DNA of 64,000 bases, taken from NCBI GenBank assembly GCA_900708905.1, contig CAADRB010000016.1:2343594-2407593 (forward strand). Reading direction: 5' to 3'. Made by a program: the position numbers and the translations under genes. Below, piece after piece: positions 1-11,600 of this stretch (positions within the stretch are counted from its first letter, which is position 1; each line of letters starts with the position of its first letter). The DNA is from Hymenolepis diminuta (lineage: Eukaryota; Platyhelminthes; Cestoda; Cyclophyllidea; Hymenolepididae). The notes beneath the pieces were generated by a model that had not been told where the DNA came from, did no database searches, and was given only the letters and a program-made list of their open reading frames with translations.

Positions 1-3000
1 AATTATGCTTTCTCACTTATATTTCACATAGTGAGCGAATTAATAAGCTAACTGTTTATATAATAATGTCATAAAACTCATACTCTGAGCACAAATAATT
101 GTCTCCAAATTATTTTGAGTTTAATATCCTTTTAATTTTATATTAACAAAATCGAACTACCGAGTCAGTATATCGTTACTATTTAAAATTTTCCCAAAAT
201 GGATGATAAAAAATGTCTCTCATAAAAATAATTTTGGGGTTAATCCTAAAAGTAGTAACTGCGTCTTGTTTCGGTCATCGGTACCCAAAAGCTGTTAATA
301 TAAATGAATACTCAATGTTATCGGCAAAGAAAACATTGTAATTCATATCTATGAAAAAAGGTCAAAATCCAAATATTTTAGATCAGAGAAAAAGAGAAAA
401 TTATAAAATAGAGGCATGAATTAAGACAATTCATTCAATTATTTTAAACTTTTTTATTTTCTAGCGTGTTATAATTATCGAAATGGGTACGATTCGATGG
501 ATCCTGTTAAAATTTCTGTTCTTGGACTTGATCCAAGTATTACTATGAGGTCATAGAGGTTATATTCAGTGAATTTCATGGCGAATAGATTAATTTGTTA
601 GACCATCTATCATAAATTACAAGATTATGTTAATTCCTTTTTTTCTGATTAGGAATTCAAACTGCAAAATTTTCGGTGATGGTTTTTTTACAGAAGCTGT
701 ATCGTTGAGTTGCAATGTCGTTTTCCATGCTAAATTCCGTTTAATTATTAATAAGTCTAACGAATATGCCCAAATTGAGTTGGAAAAATTTATAATAATA
801 ATAAATTAATTAATTAATTAATAAGTAATAGTAACTATTTAATGTCCGGACTATTCCCTGTTTCATATTCTTGAGTTACTCATGCCATTCTTAAATATAT
901 TTTATCTAATTAATTCTCTCCATTGTTAGGACAGCAATTACGGCAAATCCACTCACTTTCGATTTATTTAAATATTTTCAAAATTGTAAGAGCACGTAAC
1001 TAACAATATCGCAATATTTTTCCCTAGTAAAATTAGTTTTTAATATTCCGATTTCTAAAAAATTTGCAAGTTTGGAGTAAAAGTTTTCGCCCAAAGAAAA
1101 CAACAAATGACAAAAGTGTGAAAATTGTGATTAAAATTACCACTATATACATGAAAGTTTTGTTAACAGAAATATTAATAATAATAATTTATAAAATAAT
1201 ATTTTATTTTAGTTATAAAATAAGGAAATTATCGATACCAGATATCTTCATGAATTCATTGCTTTTCTTCGATTTTGTTGATTTTATTGAAGTATATATT
1301 TTGAATTTTATAAAAACATTTGTTATTGATTGACACTCATCTTTCCGATGTGCGCGAGGTCAACATAAAAATCACAGCTAGCAAACTTGCTAAGAAAATG
1401 TAAGAAAATAGATCAGATAAATTTAAATATTATTATTTGTTTAACTTAATGCTCTATAGCCATACACTCATAAAAACAAAAATTTTTATTCGTAGATGTA
1501 GTCTGATTTTACCCGATTTAGTTGATTCATTTATACTTGGATATATTAGGATACCGTTTCAAATTTATCCCAAAGACAAGTGTTTCCTTGTAGACAATGC
1601 AATACTTCAACCATCAATTTTATTCTGAAAGGCGAAAAAGCGGGCACCCTATTAAAACACGCAAAGAACAATTTTGAAATGTGCGCCAATAGTGCGGCGG
1701 AGACCCGCCAGAGTGCGCATCAGCAAGCAAAGTGCAAAATCACATTACCTTTGCATGGTTAATAAAGGAGGTCACAAGATTCGAAATTCTTTACCCGAGA
1801 CGAGCGTTGGAAAACGCATTCCAAAATGGACTATAGAAGAATTACAAAAATTGTACTATTAAGTATTTAGTAGGGATTACTGTTTCTTGAATCAAATCTA
1901 ATACGCAGCATTTCGGCTCCCTTAGCTCTAACAATGCGAAATCCCTTATTCAGTTGCATATTCTGACATATTTTTTGGCTATGATCCAAAAACAAGGTAG
2001 AGAAATATTTTAAATTTGGGCAGAACAAAGCAAAATTTTAATTGTTAAATCCATAGTGGATGAAGGAAAGTGGATCGAAATGTGCTGAAATTGAATTCAA
2101 TGAAATGAGGTCTTATTTCATTTGAATTCAAATGGCAAAATATTTAGTTTGTATTAAAATTAAATTCTGTGATTTCTTCTCAGAATTAGAGAAAAAAATA
2201 ATTGTTCTAGATGTAAGGTGCTTATTAACTGATTAATTAATCTGGATCCATTTGAAAGACCTTGAAAGCAGAGTGGTTTAATATGATCTAAACTTAGCCG
2301 AGTACAATCTACTAACCATTGCTTCTAACTTAAATAAAAACAACTTTTTTCATCAATGATTTTAATTTAATTTTCATTTGTAATCATTCAGCAGTATTTT
2401 AATTTAATTTTGCTTTATTAAGAAGTGGTTTATACGTTTTGATTATTTTGTAAACTGGCAACGTTTTATGATATCTTTTATTATTTCTCAGAGTAACACA
2501 AAATATTTCATTTTTAATTACAGAAAGCAAATTGTGTCAATTACCACTAAGGCCAACAAATAATAAGGAGCAAGAAAGTTAAAAAAGTAAGAGAGAAATG
2601 TCAAGTTATCATGAGATAGAGAAAAATTAAGATATCATTGATTGTTGAATTCGGGTTGTACAAGGCCAATGTTCCAAAATTCAAGTTACACGAATCGTCT
2701 CATGTGCCGCGGCAAACGCTTGTCTGCGACGTTTAGTACTTATTGATCATTTCTATTTAATCAAGAAGGGTCGGTTCTGCCGATTCATTTTGCCTTTTCT
2801 TCGAGTGGTTGAGAAGATGAAGTTTTCCTTTTTAGCATTTCATCAGCTTACATTTTTAACATCAACAAAGGTGAGATAGATAAAAATTTCCAGTTAGCAG
2901 AACTCCGTAAATTGCATTCACTCAAGGAGAGCACAAATGACATCCGAAGAAAAAAATTTTCAATGTTTCCATATTATTGGTCACTTCGTAATGACTCGGA

Positions 3001-3856
3001 TAATTGCGCTGCGTAAAACAATCAATCTATATTATTTTTCATTATGTTTTCCCATTCATTTTAAAATTCATCCGGTGTTTTAATTTGAATGTAATCAAAA
3101 TTTCAATAAAAAAGACATACGCAATTTAAGACACAACTAACTTCTTGAAGAATCTTTATTATTCTCCTCGTTTAGATTATTTATTGAGGTTAGATCAGAT
3201 CTGATTCAACTTTATCCATGATTTTGCTGTGTTCTTCAAATTGTCTCCTCGAATTTCCATTGAATTAACTAATTTCAATTCATTAACAAAATAAATTTTT
3301 GAAATTTAACATTTTTTAACTTCATTTTATATATTTTATTGCTCCTATAGTTTTAATAGGGTAATAAAATTTAAATGCATTTTCAATGATTTTTAAGTAC
3401 ACTTTCTTTGAAAATTTAGAAGATAACATTAATTCCCTTTTATTATAAACTTATTTAATAGCACAAACATTACAAGATCTAGAACTCTGATATTATAATA
3501 AAACTTTTATACCAAAAGATTCAAACAAGGACCATAGGAGATGAAATGTAATTTCGATGGTTGATTCTCAGTCAAATTATTTGAATAAAATTACTTAAAT
3601 GAAAGATGAAAGCTAAAAATGGCATTTTTTTATTCAATTTGGGCGGTATTTTGAGTTTTTATATTCTCTGTTGTGTTTTTTTTCCCATTCTCTTTTGTGA
3701 TGGATATCTAAACTGTGAATAAGTAAAAAATGAATACATAAATGAAATTCTTATTTAAAAATCAATTTGAACTACTAATTGCTTTTACATGAAAATTACT
3801 TTTTCACATATTCCCTTTAAAAAGAAAGACCATTGTATTTTATTTTAAACTTTTAG
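1..3856. other. AT-rich non-coding stretch, probably intron or 5' flank of the GPCR gene
   Basis: I see no exon with good splice sites and matching phase here. The GPCR exon at 3857 needs an upstream exon ending in phase 2. None was found, so the earlier transmembrane exons are probably outside the window. The stretch at 1630-1760 is more GC-rich than its surroundings but carries no recognisable domain. A run of ATA and TTAA units lies around 789-822. Confidence 0.6.
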
Positions 3857-4334
3857 AAATGACAAAGCACGGCAGGTCCGATTGCATCCTGTTGGGGGAT
3901 TAAATCGAGTAAAAACCATGAAAATCATAAAAATGCTGGCTATCGTTGTGATTAACTTCTGCATCTGTTGGCTTCCCTTATTCACTATATTCAACTTACT
4001 AAAATTCAACCCACATTATCCAACCTTCTCAATGAATACCAATACAACATGCGAACCTGAAGCAACCAATGAAGATGAACGACTGGGAGTGATTATTTTA
4101 CTTATTCCTTTTGCCCAGTTGCTAGGATCCGCCAACAGTTGTGTCAATCCATGGATATACTGTTTCTACTCCAAAAGATATCGTAGGGGATTCAAACGAG
4201 TTTTCTTGTGTAGATCAATGAGAACTGCAAGCACGGGGTATCCACTAAGACTCCATTCTGTTTCAGCAAACTTCCATCGCGATCACAATCTTGCCCTCCG
4301 TGGTAGCGGTGTTGAACAATCTGCCTATGCTTGA
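3857..4334 (+). CDS. Class A neuropeptide-type GPCR, C-terminal exon (partial)
   Basis: This is the terminal exon of a rhodopsin-family receptor that would signal through G proteins at the plasma membrane. It starts after the acceptor CTTTTAG at 3850-3856, and the first base completes a codon begun in an upstream exon. It reads about 158 residues to a TGA at 4332-4334. It opens with a basic end of intracellular loop 3. TM6 follows, with the motif CWLP about 40 residues in. After a long extracellular loop 3 comes TM7 with NSCVNPWIY, a form of the NPxxY motif, then a basic helix 8 (KRYRRGFKRVF). The C-terminal tail is Ser/Arg-rich and hydrophilic. TM1-5 and the DRY motif are not in the window. 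The CWLP and NSCxNPWIY combination fits peptide receptors, but I cannot name the ligand. Confidence 0.85.
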
Positions 4335-4401
4335 AGACCCTCTTTTAACTACGCTCATTAATTTGTGTATACGAATTTTAAAGTTTTTCATTCCATGTGT
4401 A

Positions 4402-4407
4402 AATAAA
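4402..4407 (+). terminator. Poly(A) signal AATAAA of the GPCR gene
   Basis: A canonical AATAAA lies about 70 bases after the GPCR stop codon. This supports 4334 as the true end of the gene and a short 3' UTR. Confidence 0.7.
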
Positions 4408-4775
4408 ACAACCAGAAAATATATGCATTAGTATTTGCCGTATGCTTGATTATTAAGATAATATTTTTGCTATAAAGATTCCTGTTTAACAAATAACTAT
4501 TATTTCGTTGAATATGTTGCTCATATCCATCCAATAATAATTCAAACAGATATTAAGTAGTAATTGAATAAGTATATAAACGTGTATTACTACCGGGTTT
4601 ATTTCAAATATCATATTTTCTCGACTTATAAAAGTGAATTCTTGGTAGCTTAAATCAAGTAGTGCAAGTAGTTATTCGATTTTAAATATATTTTATTAGG
4701 TTAGGTTTTTAAAAAACGGCCAGTTAATGTTCGCATTACAAATTTTTAAAGATATAAAAAATTTAAATATTCCAG

Positions 4776-5072
4776 TTACCGAATAGTGAAGGAAAAATAT
4801 AAAGATTCTTTTCCTGGAAGTTGAGAATATCTATGAAACCTGAGTTGCGATTTGCTCGTCTTTGTGGGACACTCGAGAAGATCGTTTCTATTGAAAATGA
4901 ATGATGACTGCGTGTACAATTTTAGCATATTTATCACCACTGAATACGTTCGTAAACGATCGAATAAAGTAGTATCAATTTTTCTGATAATTGCCGCGTG
5001 TTCCTGAATTAAATATGACACCGTTAATAAGATGAATAAAAATTTTACTAAGAACTCGAAAATATATTTCAT
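4776..5072 (-). CDS. Possible small secreted protein, 98 residues, unrecognised
   Basis: An uninterrupted reading frame begins at a real ATG (5070-5072). The first 27 or so residues are strongly hydrophobic (MKYIFEFLVKFLFILLTVSY), like a signal peptide, ending near HAA. The rest is basic and polar with one cysteine and no recognised domain. The start codon lies only 27 bp from the edge of the solo LTR at 5100-5599. That LTR has a TATAAATA on the same strand, so LTR-driven transcription is conceivable. Hydrophobic frames arise by chance in AT-rich DNA, so this could be spurious. Confidence 0.3.
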   Translation of the reverse strand: MKYIFEFLVKFLFILLTVSYLIQEHAAIIRKIDTTLFDRLRTYSVVINMLKLYTQSSFIFNRNDLLECPTKTSKSQLRFHRYSQLPGKESLYFSFTIR

Positions 5073-5095
5073 TCTTGATTATAATATTATTAAAA

Positions 5096-5099
5096 CATC
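5096..5099. repeat. Target-site duplication CATC, left copy
   Basis: CATC directly precedes the LTR's terminal TGTAG and is repeated directly after its terminal CTACA at 5600-5603. A 4-bp duplication is typical of Gypsy- or BEL-type LTR retrotransposon insertion. Confidence 0.7.
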
Positions 5100-5599
5100 T
5101 GTAGCGACTGGGTCACCAATTTGTAGCGGGCCACCAGATTGTTGAGGGTTGCCAGTTTGTAGGTGAAATTGCCAACAGTAAATGAAAGAAAAGGAACGCC
5201 GAGGAATGCGTAGACCAGGTTATATTGAGAAGCTCAGTACGGAGTCTCAAGGAAAATAGGGAACTGGAGGATTGGAAAACGAGAGATGCGCCTGGCGAGC
5301 CGGGGTCCAGCTGGAGTTCACCCTGTTCGTATGTGTGTTTCATGGGAGGCTATTTATAGCCGACACTTTGGGTGTTGGCTAAGCAGTGTCTGCTACTATC
5401 GTCCGAGGTATGTTTACCTTTTCCGGGTCGATGAGACATAGGCCAGCTGAGAAAACACGATGTTTGTTTAGGGAGTGCTCGGATCACAGGAATGGTTAAA
5501 GGTTTACAGAGATAACTTGTGAGGACAGATAATTAAATTTGGNGATAATTAGGAAGGCTGTAAGATAAAATATTTCAGAAAAGAGGGATTCATCCTACA
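5100..5599 (-). mobile_element. Solo LTR of an LTR retrotransposon, 500 bp
   Basis: The element starts TGTAG and ends CTACA, a perfect 5-bp inverted terminus of the TG..CA type, and is flanked by CATC on both sides. No primer-binding site, polypurine tract or pol sequence adjoins it, so it looks like a solo LTR left by recombination. A perfect TATAAATA occurs on the minus strand at 5351-5358; its complement is also TATA-like, so orientation is inferred, not certain. At 5110-5163 lie three degenerate 18-bp tandem units (GGGTCACCAATTTGTAGC and relatives). A 76-codon minus-strand frame at 5113-5343 is inside the LTR and is probably fortuitous. An N at 5543 marks an unresolved base. Confidence 0.75.
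5110..5163. repeat. Three 18-bp degenerate tandem units inside the LTR
   Basis: The units at 5110-5127, 5128-5145 and 5146-5163 share the pattern GGG-YYR-CCA-R-TTTGTAG. A single related unit (GGGTCACCAGATGTAGC) recurs in the LTR-like repeat near 43280, which links the two elements. Confidence 0.6.
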
Positions 5600-5603
5600 C
5601 ATC
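5600..5603. repeat. Target-site duplication CATC, right copy
   Basis: This is the right-hand partner of the CATC at 5096-5099, lying directly after the LTR terminal CTACA. Confidence 0.7.
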
Positions 5604-8600
5604 AAATGGCAAACATTACTAGTGTGGAAATATACGAAAATTGTTAAATATATAAAAATAACTGCCACATTCTTTTGAGTGGATGAAAATATTTTATTCT
5701 AGAAATGTTAACGGCACCGTAAAATTTCTTGCTCTCTCAGATGAATTTGAACGAATTTCTCGAATGCAAGCAAAAATAAGGCCCTTGCTCTTGAATATCG
5801 ATCACATTCAGAAATGTGCTCCATCGAAATAGAATGCTCTTCGAATAGCCCAGGAAGTAACTTTTTTAAGAGTAACGATTCATTAATCCAAGTGGCTCTC
5901 TCCAAACTCCACGTTTCTTCAGTTTATGCATTACTAAAAGATCTGTACGTCCTGTCCTAATCGTTTGTTTGTCTGTACACAAGGGACTAAGTAAAGGTAC
6001 TTTTTTCAAGGCCAAGCGCAATCGGCATATAATAAGAGCTTCATTACTAATGACTGGAAAGACGCCAGTACCCTACCGTACCAATGTTTAAATGTACACT
6101 TTTAGCAATTAAATGAATTTAAACTGACGCGGAAACGCAGAATGCTCAAGTGACAGTAGATTTGTATCGTTTTCTTAAAAATAGAGGTCAATTTTAATTT
6201 TCACTTAAACGTTTTCAAGGGATAGCTTCATTGTATCCCAAGATCAAAAGTTAGTTAATTGATTTATATAGAGAAATACTTCAAAACTCTTTTAGGAAGT
6301 GATATTCAAGACGTATTTCATATATTTTCAAAGTGGAAGGTCAAAAATACCTAATTTTAACATAAATAAAATTTATCGAAATCGCACTTTATAAAAGATT
6401 GCAATATTGTTAACATTAATATAATAATAACATAATATTTCACATTCGCAGTAAAGTTTTTTATATTAAATTTTTATAGTGCCTTAATTGCCAAACATAA
6501 TAGGTAAAAAGTGTCCGTAATCACTGTTAAAGCTACCGGTGATTGATTGCTCAGCAAAATGAATTGATAATAATAAATAGAACATTTTATTAAATCACCT
6601 TTCTCTAAATTAACTGAAAGATTGACGAAATACACCGATTAATCAGATACATTTATTTACATATATTAGAAAAATACATATTTCGGTTTTAAGTTTTATT
6701 CTTGAGTTGGAAAGATAATTATCTCTTTTAATATTTTAAATCCCTTTCACCCTTTTTTTAAATGATTCAGGATGAGAGTTGCCATTCAGTTTTTGTTTTC
6801 AGGAATAAAAATTTACCTTCACACATTTGAAACACTCGCACACCTTGCAAGAAGAGCGAGTGTGAGGCACTAAACTCATCCTCACCATTGAAGAATTGCA
6901 AGTTTGTTGAAGTTAAGCCTTTAATTTAACGGTGGATATGATCTTCTTTGCAATCATGGGTCTTTTTCGACGCTACTTAATCGTCTTAAAGGATTAGGTA
7001 AAATAAATATAATTTTTCGTGATTAAACTGACTAGCTTAAATATGAATATTTTTCTTAACTTTTCAGACCTCGGTATAATTACTTCACATTCAAAGCAAG
7101 AATTTTTGCAAGTGTGAATCATGGGATACCACTTGAATACTGGAAATAAATAAACAGGCCAGTTAACAATGAGACGGGGATTTAGGATGAGTGTATAAGG
7201 CAGATGAGATATTAAAAGTTTTACTAAATTTGGTTTTTATAATTAACTAGCTGTCCACTCCCATTCACTACTATCCTAATATTTCAATGTCCAACTTCTA
7301 CGATTTGAATCCTGCGTATCTGTGTAAGTTCATGTATACAATAATCAAAGCCATTTGAATCCCGAGGTATTTTTCCAGTCCTGAACAGGTAGATGACATT
7401 AACAAGAGCATTTTAAGAATAGCAGAGTTCACTCAAGGTTAACTTTGATCTTGCTGTTTTTACTTCTACTAGCAGTTGTTTTAGTGCATCGCAACAGTGT
7501 ATATTAAACTATCATTTGAATTCTATTACTAAATGTATTGAGTTTATATATTTTATTTAATTTATGCATTACTATTCAATTGAGCCCATAATTTGCATTA
7601 ATATCGAGTAGAAAGTGCATTGTATTTACAAGCATTTGAATTTCCTAAGAGGGGGGAGCTTTATGGGTCGCACTGGCGTTTGCGTTTTTATATTTCGAAT
7701 ATTCAGCGTAATTAGTACCGTTCGCCTAATGGCATAAGAGATGAATAGAATGCAACAGGGGTTTTAGCAAAACTAATTTCCATAACATTCAAAATATCCG
7801 CTTCGTAATTCGCAAATGAGGACTTAAAATGAGCTGAAACAATGAAGAGCTATGTAGCATCGACCAAAATGTAATATGAAAGGAAATTCTCTTTTGTACC
7901 TCACTTTTTGGACGCCAGAAACTTCTCCTCCACGTTGTTGATAATGCAACCTTCTCTTGGCCATTTGATTTGATTACTGAGTGGATACAGGAAAAATAGA
8001 TCTGATTTAATTCAAAAAACACGACATAAACTGTGAATTGAATATAAATAGATCATATTAAAGTAATTACATCGGCAATTTTAATAACAACATTTCATAG
8101 AAAATTCATCTTGAGTAATCGTTAATGAACTTTGCTACGTTTAAATCAACATTGATAATTTAAAACAAACAAACTTGAAGGTATATGTAAATAAAAGCTT
8201 CAATATCAATCATTTAATTATTGACGAGCATTGAATATCGCCTACGTGAGCTCGCCCAGAAATCCAAGGATCAAAATCTGGGATTCGGAGCATTTGAATA
8301 TTGCGGAGCTAGCTTTGAGTCAAATTAGAAAGTTCATTTAAACTGAGGCAAGATTCATTCTACCCAGACCTAGTTACGTTTATATTTGACCACTGGGTTC
8401 ACCTCTTACTTGACTATTTGGCTATTTCAGAAAGCGTGCCATTATTGAAACCTGTAAATTTTTTGCATCATCAAGGGTAAGAATAGTTTTTCCGACAGTC
8501 TGTAAGCTAAGTTTTGAACAAGTAGAGTAGGCGTTGGTCACCATAGGGGATTGCATGCTATTACTCGCCTTAACTTAATTTTATTACGAGGACCGGATCA

Positions 8601-11600
8601 TTTCTAGACTTACGACCAACGCACGGAATGTCCAAGTAACGGTTGTTAGTAGATAATGCACTATTTCAAGTAATAATAATTTATTATCCTTGATTTATAG
8701 AAGTTGGAGAATGAGGAAATTTTTCCCTTCTTTATTATTCAAATCAAAAGAATAATATGTGTTTATACATATAAGTACCCATAAAGGGTTTAAAAGCAAA
8801 CCAGATCAAGTTCAACACCGACCAATAGGATGCTTTGATGTTTCTATCTCTTCAATAATTTTCATTAGCTTTAAGATTTTCTCTTTACTATTAAATAAAT
8901 AAACTAAGTCAATAGTAATTATCTAAATTATTTATTCAATTAATTTTTTTCGAATCTGCAAGTGCAATTAAGAAAATGCAGACTCGCAAAGCATTCTTGC
9001 CCAAGGAAATTTGAAAACCGCAGTTCATTACCCTTTTGGAGATTGGAAAAACAAATCTAAGTGGACTTTCATGTGTTTGAAAATCTTTTCTAAAAAAATT
9101 TAGTTTTATCTATTCTGATCATGTACTGTGGACCGATTATGTTAATTGTCGCGGCAACAGAACGAAAGATTAATTAAGATTTACACTGGAGAATTCACTT
9201 TGAATTAACTCTGCTACGGTTCACTGTGCTAAAATATTTTCTGCTACTATCCTGCTTATTTTTTGACCTTCGGAAAAGAAAATACCCCAGCCTGATATGA
9301 ATTTTCCTCCAAATTAATCAACTGGGCTATATATTTTGAACATCACAGACGGGGATTTTACTCAAAGCTCTAAGCTCTAACATTTAAAAGGTTGTATTAG
9401 CAACTAAGGTATCAGACTTTCTTATAGCTATTCTGCAGGCTATATCTTCTATTTTCCACCAATTTTCACTACGAGAACAGGATAGATAGAGAGGGATGAG
9501 GTAGTGATGAACAGTGGCTATTGGGTGAGGACCAGGGACCACGAGTGTGCTTTTAGGGTTAGTCACGCGGACACGGAGGACACAACAGACAGGCCGCTCT
9601 GATACAGGGTTGTTTACATGGCGAAAATTGCACTTTTCAGTAAATTGGAGATAGGAATGATATCAGCGTAGATGACAGTAGGGAAGTAAATGCGTCATGG
9701 CACCAACTGTACAGACGTCAGAACTGATGATAGCTGAAAGGCGAATGTGTCTTGCATACGCCATATAGACATAAGTACGTCTGAAGAGAGCATCCGCGTT
9801 ACGGAGTCCCACTGTAGTTTTGATGAGTCTAAAGAAATAGTCAAAATGAAAAAGTCACTATGAGAACAGAGAATCACCACAAAAGGATGAAAAGATGTAT
9901 AAAAATGTAAGTACCTAAATGAAGCAATACTCTTTTGATGCTCAGAATTAGTTCCAGAACACGCTATCTCTTGGTTTCCCACAAGATGAAATTATTTGCG
10001 ATGTATAGAATATGACACCATTAACAAGCAAAGCTTCCATCGATCCATGGTTTTTCCAATATCATTTACATAACTTGAGGCAACAGAATTTAATTAAATT
10101 ATACGTATTTCTGTAAAAAGGAATTATCAGAAGAACACATATGAATTCTGAAATATAAACATTTCTTTGCAATGTTTTAAATCACTTTATACTACATTAT
10201 AGAATTCTGACAGCAATATATACCAGTACTCATGATTTATCCGTTATCATCTTTACACTTTAACGTGCGCTTCAATACTTAGACAACTTCTTGAACAGTA
10301 TGATCTCCTTATTGGCTTTCACTAATATTTATTCATTCTCAGTTTGATAATTTCCGTCATTTATTGACTCTACATTTTCTTCTCATCTTTTTTCATCAAG
10401 TTATTCACTAGTGATTTAAACCAAAGTGAATATAGCAATAAGGAAGTTCTCACTTCATAGATCAATTATAACTGTCATTAAATCTTTAAATAGTAGTTTG
10501 TGAAAGTGATTATTTTGTAAAGTGAGACTTTTCCTTGCGACTGTTACACTTGATGGCCTAGTCTTTTTGCCACTATGATATATCTGCCTACTAAATATAG
10601 CTAGACTAGAGTTAACTCAGACATGGGAAAGAAGGATGAGACAGAATGCAGTTAACCAAAAGCACTCTCTTAAGTTAACGAAGGCTTTAAATGGGAATAA
10701 TAGTTGACTTCATTGAAACGAGGATTGGAAATCGAAATATCACCGACTGGTAACAGTTTTAGTCTCAAATAAGACTGTCGGGAGCGGTTTGTGCCCAAGT
10801 ATTGATAAGACTCCTAGGCGACTTAGAGACAACCTTTGAGAATTGATAATCCCGAAACAAAAAACTTCGCAGTAATGATCTTTACTTTGTCAGCTTCTTA
10901 TCCACTTACGTGAAGCTTGTTTAATAACATTTATTGCTGAGGTCGAATGCCGTTAAATATTTTCTCAGTGATTTATAATATACTTCACAGTCACAGAAAT
11001 GAGATGAAACAGTTATTTCTACGACCAAATGCAGCATTTCACCATGTTAAATCAAATTTCTGATTGCCTGATGATTATTCTTTATTAATCGATCTTCGAC
11101 GAGCAAAGACCTCAAAACTAGTCAGCTACACCATCGTGCTTCCATTATGCCCTGTTTATAATGTTTATAACAATATGGGTTTCAATCATCCAGCGTAGGC
11201 GTCTGTTGACACTTCTTCCAATTCCAATTTCTTCGTCCTACTCTCTCCTCTTTATCCCCTCACTCCCCCAACACATGGTATGATCTAATTCTTTGTTTTC
11301 TGGTTTTCAATAAAGTTGTTGTAGGAAGATGGCTTCAAACCTAGGTTGTTCTTAATTTTAAGTGGTTCTACAGATAGAATTATGGCTGGTTTGAATTCTA
11401 TTAAGAAAAATCTTGAATCGGGCCAAAATAGCACTTTATCTTTATCTCAATATTATTTATCATTTACTCAATGGTAGCAGGTTGGTGTGTAAATATAAAA
11501 TTAATTTTATTATCTCGTTTATTTCAAATAATTAAATTAAACACTTTCTGATTAGACGATGGTTGTGTATTTGCCCTTGGGATAGCATAAGTAACCAATA

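Noticed and set aside
1580..1862. GC-richer stretch with two overlapping plus frames
   Set aside because: Frames are short and overlap out of phase, with no motif and no splice structure. It is more likely an old repeat.
2836..2870. Possible small exon between CTTTTTAG and GTGAGA
   Set aside because: None of its open frames joins in phase with the GPCR exon at 3857.
5708..5905. 65-codon minus-strand frame
   Set aside because: No domain, no splice sites or poly(A) support, and not recognised as a transposon protein.
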